A stretch of 64,000 nt of DNA from Candidatus Thorarchaeota archaeon. GTDB lineage: Archaea > Asgardarchaeota > Thorarchaeia > Thorarchaeales > Thorarchaeaceae. The translations under genes and the position numbers were made by a program. Numbering within the stretch: the first letter of the stretch is position 1; the number at the start of each line of letters is the position of its first letter. The stretch spans positions 62,001-126,000 of the forward strand of contig JAIZWL010000004.1 of NCBI GenBank assembly GCA_021498125.1. Direction: 5' to 3'. Shown piece after piece: positions 1 to 9,800 of this stretch. Under the pieces are notes generated by a model, which made no database searches, was not told the origin of the DNA, and saw nothing but the letters and a program-made list of their open reading frames with translations.

Positions 1-2428
1 CAAGCCCAGTACCGATCACTGCAAGAGCCACTGCAAAAGCAATCCCAATCCAACTGGATCGAATACCTGCCATTTGAAAGGCGTCATTTTCTAAATTAAT
101 ATTCCGAGTTGTAATAGAATCCGTTGACGTCACTTCAGGATAGAGGGCCTTAATATCCTGCTCCAGTTGCGTACCGTTTGTAGACGGAGCCGTCTTGATC
201 AAGATGTGGGGTGTTGCATATTTAGCCCAACTCTGTGACTTGATAAAGGACAAAGGCACAAATGAGGGGTAATTACCAGAGAACGCAAAGCTACCGACCA
301 TATCCTCTAAAGGACTCGCAAAACCTACAAGTCCAACAATGGTCATCTGATGAATACCATTTGAGGGATCGCGGACAGTGATCTTGTTTCCAACACGAAG
401 CTCTAGACTGCGCGCAAGAGCAATGGTGAGAACGATCTTATCCCCTGTGAAATTAGAAAATATTTGGTCAACAGGCGCTCCTGAAAACCACGAGTCTTCA
501 TAGAATGCTGTATCTCGCCATGTCGTGGCGTTTATCCCTCGGACTTCCAGTGATCCTCGGACCGTACTCAGCGTGATCCATTCTTCATCCGTGATATGGG
601 TCACCCCATCGATCTGAGCGATCTTGTTCAAGTCCGCACCGGTCACGTTTGTACCAGTCGGGAAGATGGCATTGACATCAGATCCAACATTGTAGAGATT
701 AGTTCTGTAAAGTTGATCCTGCTGTGAGAAGAGACTGCCCACACTGAAGATCCCATAGGACACTATGAGCGAGACAACAAAGACCAATGCGGCATTACGC
801 ATGGGATTTCGTTGAACATTTCGAGTAGCCAGCTTTCCAAAGGTGCCAAAGAATCTCTTGGCAGATTTGACGATGCCCTCTTGGAATTTTTGGGAGCCGC
901 GTAAGAGAATCTTAGTCAACCCATAGAGGAACATGATAGGTCCAATAAAGTTGAGTAGTAGATCCACAGGAGACCAAAGTGCAACCACGATAAATAATAA
1001 GAAATTAACGCGCAATGAACTCGCCAACAATGTAGCCATATTGATACCCAGTGCCCACACTATGATCTTGTAGGTTCCCAACGCCAAGGCGATCCTTGGG
1101 AACAGATGCTTGTATTGTCGCTGCTCTTCGATATAGACGTACTGCTTGAGTGCATCTAATGGTTCCAGTTTCGACGCACGATCCGCAGGTCCGCGGATAG
1201 ACCAGCGCGCGAGAATTAATGCAAATATTATTACAACTACACTGTTCATGAGATGTCCTGATATGGATCCTAGTAGATTTGTCAGTGAGGCATTCGCAAT
1301 GATCATTGCCGTACCCGTTCCAGCAAAAAGACCCACGACCCCAGCGATGAGACCTATGATAACGCCTTCGAGCTGTAACATCTTCTTGATGGATTTGGGA
1401 CCAAATCCTTTAGTCTGTAGAAGACCAAATTCTCGCCGTCGAAGATTATAGCTCACATCACTCAGCATCGTAGAAGAGTACCAGCTCATGAAGATGATCG
1501 GCGCTGCAAGACTCACAAATGAGAGCATAAGAATACTCGATGTAAATGACAACAAAAGAAGCGGGTCACCGACGAGATCTTTAACCTGCGTATTGTATGC
1601 GGCTGTCCGATCCGAAATTTTCTCAATCGCCAGCTCTACATTTGAAATGGACGCACTGATATCGTAGGGATTAATGACTACGCTACGATCGAATCTACAT
1701 AAAAATCCCTGCGAGACCCCGATCTGGCCAACATTGCTCTGATGACTGTACCAGTCAAACAGTGGCTTCATGGTGGCATTCCAATCAGTCAACATGATGT
1801 GATAATCACGCCAGTCGCCCATTGAAATATGGATATATCCATAATCAACAGAATATGTGGGATTAAGGAGTTTAGCAAAACGCTCGGAGATATCCACAAA
1901 GCCTGCAATCGTAAGATTAACGGTGATAGTCTCGAAAGAAGGAGGCGAAGTTTTCAGCACTTTAATCGGCACTGAGATGACATCACCAATCGAAAACAAT
2001 GAGGCATTTTCCGAACTGGCAACAACATAGGTCTCATTAGCCTTCAGAGTGTGCGTCCCGTTAATATATTTTAATGACTGCCATATGATCGAACTTTGCT
2101 GCAGTCCAATCACATCAAATGTCGGACCAGTCGAGTAATTATAATTATACTTTATTGTCGAATAAGGTTCAACACTCTGGACCTCTGTAAGCCCATTCAT
2201 TATCGATGCTATTTTATCAACCTGCGATGGCGACCAAGTAATATTGTTGGCTGTCACCCGTGCATCATAATCAATGTCTTCGAGAGCCTTTTCGAGAGAA
2301 TTCTGTGTAAGTACATCTGCCGCCATGATCATGCTGGCAAAAAAAGTGGTGGCTATTAGAACTCCAATCGTCAAGGCCAACGAGAGCTTATAACCCCGGA
2401 TCACTCGTTTCAATGCGTATTTGAACAT
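1..2428 (-). CDS. FtsX/MacB-type ABC transporter permease, partial (C-terminus beyond left edge)
   Basis: The minus-strand reading frame is open from the ATG at 2428 to the window edge (about 809 residues visible, no stop), so the gene continues to the left. It begins MFKYALKRVIRGYKLSLAL with a first membrane span near residues 13-33, followed by a large extracytoplasmic domain (about 35-285). A cluster of hydrophobic spans follows near 289-313, 340-375 and 390-480, then a second repeat with RNPMRNAALVFVVS leading into a span near 540-560, another extracytoplasmic domain, and a last span starting at the edge. This duplicated FtsX arrangement is typical of lipoprotein-release/MacB-like permeases that act with a separate ATPase. 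No ATPase gene is visible here. The start is fixed by an in-frame TGA just upstream (2435-2437) and a GGAG about 12 bases before the ATG. The transported substrate cannot be told. Confidence 0.9.
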   Translation of the reverse strand, partial: MFKYALKRVIRGYKLSLALTIGVLIATTFFASMIMAADVLTQNSLEKALEDIDYDARVTANNITWSPSQVDKIASIMNGLTEVQSVEPYSTIKYNYNYSTGPTFDVIGLQQSSIIWQSLKYINGTHTLKANETYVVASSENASLFSIGDVISVPIKVLKTSPPSFETITVNLTIAGFVDISERFAKLLNPTYSVDYGYIHISMGDWRDYHIMLTDWNATMKPLFDWYSHQSNVGQIGVSQGFLCRFDRSVVINPYDISASISNVELAIEKISDRTAAYNTQVKDLVGDPLLLLSFTSSILMLSFVSLAAPIIFMSWYSSTMLSDVSYNLRRREFGLLQTKGFGPKSIKKMLQLEGVIIGLIAGVVGLFAGTGTAMIIANASLTNLLGSISGHLMNSVVVIIFALILARWSIRGPADRASKLEPLDALKQYVYIEEQRQYKHLFPRIALALGTYKIIVWALGINMATLLASSLRVNFLLFIVVALWSPVDLLLNFIGPIMFLYGLTKILLRGSQKFQEGIVKSAKRFFGTFGKLATRNVQRNPMRNAALVFVVSLIVSYGIFSVGSLFSQQDQLYRTNLYNVGSDVNAIFPTGTNVTGADLNKIAQIDGVTHITDEEWITLSTVRGSLEVRGINATTWRDTAFYEDSWFSGAPVDQIFSNFTGDKIVLTIALARSLELRVGNKITVRDPSNGIHQMTIVGLVGFASPLEDMVGSFAFSGNYPSFVPLSFIKSQSWAKYATPHILIKTAPSTNGTQLEQDIKALYPEVTSTDSITTRNINLENDAFQMAGIRSSWIGIAFAVALAVIGTGL

Positions 2429-2605
2429 ACCATTTCATCACTCCTGTTTTATCGAATTATTAGGAAAGTGATAATGTCTTAACGTCCAAAAACGAGCATG
2501 CTTATTCCATTATAGCACTTTCGATACAAGCGATAGTCTATGGTGGCGTTGCACGTTCGTGATGTGTGGCGTTCATTATCACGTGATCAGTATCTGTCCC
2601 ATATT

Positions 2606-2644
2606 TGTTAAACGTTTGATGTTTGTTGTCTGTCAAACGTTGAT
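2606..2644. promoter_or_regulatory. Paired AAACGTT sites, candidate operator
   Basis: Two near-identical copies of TGTyAAACGTT lie at 2606-2620 (TGTTAAACGTTTGAT) and 2631-2644 (TGTCAAACGTTGAT), with 25 bases between their starts. They sit in the 275-base stretch between the permease start and the small plus-strand ORF at 2704, just before a TATAAA box at 2657-2662. A repeated, partly palindromic site next to a TATA box is what a dimeric repressor or activator site looks like. No regulator is identified. The rest of 2439-2703 shows no gene. Confidence 0.4.
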
Positions 2645-2703
2645 TGAGGCAACCATATAAACATTATTACAAACGCAAGACCAATCCTACCCAAGGATCG
2701 GCA

Positions 2704-2850
2704 ATGAAACTGTCATTGGAACGGATATTACCTTACTTGGCCGAAGGAGTCTTCATTCCACTACAGGCGTCATATAGCATACATACGCCATCAGGCGCGG
2801 CACCAGTTTACTATATCCAAATGCTACAACGGACAAGAGCCATCTTATAA
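2704..2850 (+). CDS. Possible small protein (48 aa), uncertain
   Basis: This short ORF begins with an ATG 10 bases downstream of AAGGAT, and a TATAAA box (2657-2662) would place transcript start near 2685, giving a leader of about 19 bases. The product (MKLSLERILPYLAEGVF...) has no recognised domain or membrane span. It stops 35 bases before the convergent end of the next gene. Support comes only from the promoter-like upstream context and the ribosome-binding-like sequence. It may equally be a chance ORF. Confidence 0.25.
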   Translation: MKLSLERILPYLAEGVFIPLQASYSIHTPSGAAPVYYIQMLQRTRAIL

Positions 2851-2885
2851 TAAATATAATCGCACACGCGATTATCCGGTGACAG

Positions 2886-3422
2886 TTATTCCAGCGCTCG
2901 CAAATTGCACCGATGATAAACAATGGCAAGTAATATAGTGAGACCACCCAATAGCAGACTGGAAACAACAACAACGGGCATTGCACTATTTGGATCAAAA
3001 GTAGCTGGAGGCGTAGGGTGCGTGTCCACAGTGACAGAATAGCTCGTGGCGGAATTATTTGCAAGATCAAAAGCAAGGATATAGAGCGTGTACGTATGGT
3101 TCACAGGAAGACCGGGAATATCATGAGTATAGAGAGGACCGTCTCTCAACAGTTCGGTGACTGTAGTATTGCCAGTATCTTGTTGAGTGACTAAGGATAC
3201 ATTCCTGACACCCGTTCCGGAATCGCTCACATTGGCCCAGACAGAAAATGAGTTATCAGAGGATGGATCTCCGACAATTCCCCAAGCAGAAATCTCAGGC
3301 CGGAGTGTATCCTGAGAGATCATCAGTTTGCTCCCCAGAGTAGGAGAACAGCGAACACCAGGAGTACCAACTAATGCTATGATCATGATACCAATCATAG
3401 CGAGGAATTGTCGTAGACCCAT
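2886..3422 (-). CDS. Exported, membrane-anchored Ig-like domain protein, unknown function
   Basis: The 178-aa product has an N-terminal signal peptide or anchor (residues about 5-25), an extracellular beta-sandwich-like domain (about 45-135) and a C-terminal membrane span (about 148-168, MPVVVVSSLLLGGLTILLA) followed by a short basic tail. The extracellular part has the character of Ig/fibronectin-like modules (WANVSDSGTGVRNVSLV, then NHTYTLYILAFDLANNSA) and several N-x-S/T sequons, suggesting glycosylation. A similar Ig-like module closes the metalloprotease at 43987-46173. The folded RNA at 3500-3658 lies upstream on the same strand, 77 bases before this start, so it could be a leader of this gene. 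The function is unknown. Confidence 0.75.
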   Translation of the reverse strand: MGLRQFLAMIGIMIIALVGTPGVRCSPTLGSKLMISQDTLRPEISAWGIVGDPSSDNSFSVWANVSDSGTGVRNVSLVTQQDTGNTTVTELLRDGPLYTHDIPGLPVNHTYTLYILAFDLANNSATSYSVTVDTHPTPPATFDPNSAMPVVVVSSLLLGGLTILLAIVYHRCNLRALE

Positions 3423-3499
3423 GCACTAAATGATACAAATTCGCTAATTAGACAACCGATTGACGCATGGTCTCAATATTGATCATTAGAAGAAGAGGG

Positions 3500-3658
3500 T
3501 GGGCGCAGTGACCGGGGCAATACGACGCTTGCCGCGCCACCACCTATCAAATACATTTTGAGCGTCGTATTCCATACATCCTATTTTGAGAATGTACGCA
3601 AGATACCTGCCGCACGCCAAAGCAGGCTATCGACCCTCGGTTCATTCGACTGCGCCCA
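3500..3658 (-). ncRNA. Novel structured RNA (159 nt), unknown class
   Basis: The ends pair perfectly over 10 bases (TGGGCGCAGT / ACTGCGCCCA; 3649-3658 with 3500-3509). Inside, ACCG..GG pairs with CC.CGGT. A perfect 11-bp hairpin pairs 3519-3529 with 3561-3571 (AATACGACGCT / AGCGTCGTATT). One hairpin has stem TACAT..CT/AG..ATGTA (about 3574-3597), and another pairs GATA.CCTGC with GCAGG.TATC (about 3602-3632). Together they form a closed multi-branch fold. A U-G pair in the fourth stem favours the minus strand; an A-C mismatch in the second stem argues mildly against it. A CGAAAG-TTTATA promoter on the minus strand is centred about 26 bases before 3658, as archaeal transcript starts require. 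The RNA is followed by a pyrimidine-rich stretch. I find no RNase P CR-I, SRP helix-8, 5S or tRNA signature. It is either a free RNA or the structured leader of the gene at 2886-3422. Confidence 0.65.
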
Positions 3659-3680
3659 TATGTGAGAGGGATTGTTTCTG

Positions 3681-3692
3681 TATAAACTTTCG
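3681..3692 (-). promoter_or_regulatory. BRE/TATA promoter of the structured RNA
   Basis: Read on the minus strand, the sequence is CGAAAGTTTATA: a purine-rich BRE directly followed by a TATA box. Its centre lies about 26 bases upstream of 3658, the first paired base of the folded RNA, which matches the usual archaeal TATA-to-start distance. The closeness of this fit is the main evidence that the RNA is transcribed from its own start. Confidence 0.6.
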
Positions 3693-3803
3693 GTAATCAT
3701 CATCAATTTTGAAGTACATTGCCAAAGTCCTGAGAAAACATCCACTAGTTATAATATCAACTATGCATAAAAAACATATGGTCATATCATTCAATCGCGC
3801 CAA

Positions 3804-3853
3804 TTGAAAAAACAAAAAGAAAGGAACAGAAGACCGACCTATCAGATCGGCCT
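3804..3853 (-). terminator. Hairpin plus T-tract terminator after the giant-protein operon
   Basis: On the minus strand AGGCCGATC (3845-3853) pairs with GGTCGGTCT (3831-3839) around a 5-base loop. All nine positions pair, two of them as G-U, which works in RNA of this strand only. Two T-rich runs (TTTCTTTTTGTTTTTT, about 3807-3822) follow. It lies 15 bases after the stop of the gene ending at 3869. Confidence 0.75.
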
Positions 3854-3868
3854 CTGTAAGAGTTTATT

Positions 3869-6800
3869 CTATTTGACGAGTCTGCGACGCCTCTTGACGA
3901 GAACGACTATGCCTAAAACGAGAGGAAGTCCGCTCATGAAGGCGACTGTCGTTAGACCAAGACCGACAACATCAGAGGGTGCCACATCGACCGAGAACAA
4001 TGGTTGTGTTGGCCGCGTACCATTGGTCACAATCTGCAGTCGGGTGTCATAGTTCAATGCCAGATCAAGAGAGCCTTTGCCATCAAAGTTGCCCAACACG
4101 AAATCATAGATCGTGCGATGTGATGAGTAGATGCCAATATTGGTCCATGTCCCAACCTCATAGATAGAGAGCTGAGCGTCCTGTACCAGCACGACATCCT
4201 GCTTCCCGTTACCGTCAACATCACCAGTCGTCAACCAGATGTACTGTGGAGAAGCGACATTCAGGGAACCGAGTTCAAAGTACGCATCAGCACGCACTAT
4301 GAGCACTCCATGACCGCGCAAGCTCAACATGATCTCATCATTGGAGATCATGGTGTCGAACTCGCCAACTGCTAGCCCATCGATATTGCATCCATATGAA
4401 TGGAACCAGAAGGTGGTCTTGGTCTGCCCGTTAATAGTTCGTACAAAGCCATTAGCAGAGACTGCGATTACATCAGTATACGAATCGCCGTTGAAATTGC
4501 CAGCAGCAAGTTTGACGATTGTCCCACTAGCAGGCAAAGCACCCCTAAAGGTACAATCACCTGAATAGAACAATACCTCATTAGTTGTCCCAAATGCAAA
4601 GTCAAGACCAGTCGCGCCATCAAACTCGCCAGTCACAACCGCAAATGCATTACTGCTTTTGTTTGTCGAGGTCGTGTACCGCTTCGTGCCAGTATTGTCA
4701 TAGACAGCAGCACCAGTTGATGTGCCGTACTTCATCACGACGACATACTCGAGTCCTGACACACTCGGTAAGAAATTACCAACGGCAATTGCATTCACCG
4801 TGCCAGAACCATAGGACTTGTTGATCGCAGAGATAGGCACACCCGTCACGCCATCAAGGGCAAAGACCGTGAAGGTGTTTTCAGGTAGGCGAAGATAGTA
4901 CGCAAGGATGTCATCATGGCCATCCCCTGAGAGATCCCCAAAGGCAACATCATAGATCACTCCATGCACCGAATAGTTCCACAGGGTCATGTAATAATCG
5001 GTCTTGAGTGCTCGGATCTCGCTGCCATCGAGTATGATCAGCTCGTCCTGAGGATCAGTATTGATATTGTGACTGAACATCAGCCGCACTGTCTGGTTGA
5101 AGTTGTGATACCAATACTGGTTCCACGCAGAGAAGGCCTCAGGAGGCTCCTCGGTAGTCGGAATAGCCTCATCGTATGCTAATAGCTGACCGGTCGTAGT
5201 GGAACCAATCAGTTCATCGACACCATCACCATCAATGTCTGCGGCTGCAACTCCATCGAACTGAACATCAGCAATCTCAAAGTAGATAGGCAGACCAGTT
5301 AGAGCGTCAAGTGCAACCAAACAGCCATTGTTCAGTGCAAGTGCAAGGCCTAACCTACCATCTGAGAATGTTCCGAGGTAGCCCTTGGCAAGTGGTGATC
5401 CCAGAGGTTTGTATGACCATACCTGCCTTCCGGATGTGAGTTCTTCATAATATACACCCTTACTGGTACGCAACAAAGCCTCAGGTTGGATGTCATCATC
5501 AAAACTCGAGATCCAGATTTCTTCAATATCTTCGGCGAGTTCCGCAGTAGAATTGTAGAGCATATTACCAGCGTGTCCGTCAACAACAGCCAACCGTCGA
5601 TTAGCTATAGCCACATCATCATAACCATCGCCATTGTAGTCAAAGACGACTGGTGATACAGAACTAAATCCGTAGTCACCCTCTAGATGACGGATAATGG
5701 AGCCATTATTTCCATACAGGAAGGTCATGGTGTGGTTAACGTGGACAATTGCAATGTCCAAATAGTCACGACCGCTAAAGTTGCCAACAACCACAGCAGT
5801 TGTGAAAAGCCCGTTCCCAAAATCGGTTGACCAAAGCATCGTACCATTCTGAGCCCAGACACGTACGGCATCAGCCGTATTCGTGCCGATAATCTCAGTG
5901 CCCGGAGCATCAGATACATCACCAAAAATGACTCGACCAGGATAGTATGTTGTGGTAAAGAAGGTCAGAGAGAAGCCCGGAAATGTTGTATTCCAGAGCG
6001 TTAGACCTGTGGCCACATCGATGAGGGTATAGTTGAACCGCTCGTATGATACCGCTAAGACAAGACCAGTCGAGGTGTTGGCAAGAGCCATATCATAGAC
6101 GTAGCCTGTGAAGTCGTTGTTAGACCAAATCTCGGTTCCATCATGATCAAAGGCTCGAACTGAACCATTGTACTCACCACGAATAATCTCGTCGTAGCCA
6201 TCACCATCGATATCTGCCACAACCAATCGCTGACGAAAGCCATTGTACAAATCGGTACCACCTGTATTGTTCCACTGTAAACTAGCAAGATGCAAGTCTA
6301 AGGGGCGAGTGGCCGAATTATCAGTCTCAAAGACAAAGACATCTCCGCGTTCACAGGAAACGCCGATTTCTTCGAAGCCATTGCCATTCAGGTCATAGAC
6401 CGTGACGCCTGTGACATCGTGATCAAATGGGTCAGAAAGCCACGCCTCTCGGTGCTCCATCGCACCATTAGCACCATTCGAACTGACGAGTTCGTAGGTG
6501 GCAGCACGATCGTCAAATCCCACTGTCACTTCACGGCGATTATCACCGTCAGTGTCGCCGACATCAAGATCGACCACACCACGAATATTGTAGTGAGTAA
6601 ATCTAGATGAAGGATTAATCCCGTAGACAAAGTCTGCATATTCGTGATAGAGCTTGTAAGTATAGTAGGGATTAGATGGATCCAAGTTCCCTCCGCTAGG
6701 AAGTGAAGGATCATAGATTGTACGTGTTGAAAAGTCGAAGACGTACGTATTCATGAAACCGCCGCTTCTGAGCCCAAGTACACTTGGTGAATACACATAG

Positions 6801-9800
6801 GGATTCAATATGGGCACAAGATAGCCAGTTGAATTGCGACAGTAATAGCTCGCTGTACCGTCACCATTATCCAACCGGACTATGAAGTCAGGAATCGAGG
6901 CCAACGGCTCACCCTTTCGCCACATGGCATAGGTGCCTGTGAGAGAGTAACTCATCTGGACACTGTCGGGCAGTTCAGCATTAGGAACCTCATATACAAC
7001 CATAAGATTGTTCTCAGGGTTGCCCAGTTGACCCAGATCTGGATACATCTCATCCAAATACGATGAGGTCGCCGCATACATATGACTGTCCGCAAAGTTC
7101 CATGAAGAGTTGGAGGTCATGACATAGATGTCAAGATCAGTCTTTGAAACTGAAGCGTTACGTGCCGAAACTGCAATTGCCCAACCATCATCATTCATCC
7201 GTGCCATATCAAAGCTGGTCACGTAGTATGATGCGTAGTCATTATAGTAGAGGAGATGGCCGACACTCCAGCTACTTGTAGCAGGAATGTAATATCCCCA
7301 AAATAGGCGATTGAGGGTGGAACTCAAATATGCAATACCAAATGTGCCGTCAGAGAGCAAATAGATCTTGGATTGCCTCCGATACTGCGCATCTGTAATG
7401 TGTTGTGGCTCGATCCAAGAGAAGGTATTGCGATCGTATTTTGACCACCAGAAATCGTACTGGTCTGCGGAACCTGTCCACATGCGAGTACGCCAAGTGA
7501 TGTACAACGTCCCATTCGAATGATAGTACAAACTGGGATCCATCTCGTTGTAGACCGTATACGATGGAAAGTGCGCATAGGTCGTGGGGAATAGTTGATC
7601 GCCATTGCTCCACATTCCAATTGAAGGATTGTAAACTCGCCAGTAGATACGGGCATAAATATTGGAAGTAACATTCACATAGACACCAACGATAAAGTCG
7701 TAATCATTGAAGATATAGGCAATATCATTCTGGCCTCTACTTGTGAGCAGAGTATTAGGCTCAGGATTGTTCCTAACCGTCTTCATACCGATATACGGAT
7801 AGTTCGGCGAGGAAGTCACATATTCAACCTTATCATAGCCCGAGTCAGTACCATTCCACTCCCAGACATCAAAGCCCTTAGAATGACCGATGATGAGTTC
7901 TTGACGAGAGTCAAAGTCCTGATCGTCGATTGCAATATCTGTGACCGGATTCCAATAGGTCAGTTCGGATGGCGCATTCCAGACCTCCTCAAAGAGAAGA
8001 CCTGTCCACTCGTATATCTTCACGAAACCATCAGAGCGACTCTGTGTCACATTAAGCTCACCACCGATGATGAGCTCGCGGTAGCCATCCTCATCTGTAT
8101 CCCCAGTGATTATGGCCTGTATCTTGGCATGTCGGTATGAGTTGTCAGCGCCGTTTCCGAGGAGGTAATGTCTTCCTTCAAGAGCATCACCCATGAAGTA
8201 TTCATCTGTCGAATCCCAACCATTGTAAGGCACATTAAAGACAAAGAGATACGGACCAAGACCCACAATGAGCTCGTTCATGTGATTGTAATCAAGATCA
8301 TCAGCCGAAGCCAAGGCTGTGATTCCATCTACATAGTTCCAACCGACAGTTGTATTGAACTGTGAATTACGGAAGTCAATTGTATAGGCCAAGCGGTAGG
8401 TATCATCAATGCCTGTACTCTCAAAGACGTAGAGTTGCATCCCTGCGGCTGCAACCAGTTCATTTCGTCCATCACGATCGATATCCATTCCTGCAAGAAC
8501 ATGATCGACATGATTCCATATCACTCGTTTGAACGATCCAGATATGCCTTCGAGTTCTTGCCAGTAGTAGGGACTGGTCGTGCTCTCTTCTGTGTAGTTG
8601 ATGTCAAAGGACCGGAAGGCCCTCTTGTAGGAATTGTTGACCATATGCTCAAAGATGTAGACGTTGTTATCATAGTCCCCTACAATCAGTTCGCCCTTAC
8701 CATCACCATCAACATCGTCGGAAGTGACAGAGAGCGTCCAGCCATTGAGATCATTCGTAGTACTCCAAGTCTCGTAGACATGGAAACCGTAGTTATGAAC
8801 AGTCTCACCATCACGTGGCATGAGTTCGTACCTCTTGACTTCAGGATAGGTGGCTACCACATAGCCTTCAGATTGATCATAGATCGGCCAGAAGTTGAAG
8901 AGCTGGTTGGTCGAGGGTTTGTATGCTAGGAGAGTATAGTCCTTGTCTACAAAGGCATTCCAGTTCAGGATTGATGCGTACATCTCTCCAGTATCAGCTG
9001 GAAGAGCATGACCCATAGGAGCCACGCGGATATCATAATACTCCTGATATCTGAAGCTTGCTTCGGGATCGGTATTCTTGAAGAGCCGCTTATTCTGCAC
9101 CCAAGTCGGCGCATTCATTGTGCCTGTATTCTCCCAGTAGGTGAACCCGGGCTTTCCAACATAGCCAAGAACAAGGTCTCGATCCCCATCATTATCGAAA
9201 TCTGCTGCTGTTGGTTGACCCCAGAAGTAGCTCATCTCGCCTGTATTAATATCTGCAAAATAACCTGGATGAAGCTTGAACTTGATGTGCGAAGCACCAG
9301 AAGGAATACCCAAGTTTTCACAGTAGTATAGGAATCCTGTTGAGAGAATCATGTCCTGATCCCCATCACCATCCCAGTCAACAAACTCCATATACGGGCC
9401 AGCCTTGGCTTTTGTCAGGGCTGCAACTATGTCTCCAGTGTAATCGATTTCCTCTACTTTGAGATAGGAGGTATAAGGACTCGAAGAATCCAAGCGGTAG
9501 TAAAATTGCAAATCACCAGCCATAGTACCTCCAAAATCAAAGGACTCGCCAGTACTTGGGTCATCGCTCAAATAGGATACGACTGCAAATGGAAGAGTGG
9601 TATCCTCAGGATTGAGAAGCATCTCAACTGATTGCATACTGTATCCCGACTCTGTAACTATAGGAGTGAAGAGATTAGTGAGTGTTGTATCAAGAGCAAG
9701 AGTGACATTACTAGGAGAGCCAGTATCAGTATAGACAAAAATTTCGTTGGCATCATTTACAAGAAGAATGTTGTAGGGATTGACGCCTCCAACCCAATCA

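Noticed and set aside
3500-3658. Reading the folded element as an intron-containing tRNA, an RNase P RNA, an SRP RNA or a transposable inverted-repeat element
   Set aside because: No D/T-arm with TTC loop fits the acceptor-like ends, and there is no GAGGAAAGTC or GGAAG..AGC motif. The flanks lack a target duplication, and a promoter is correctly placed for an RNA gene.
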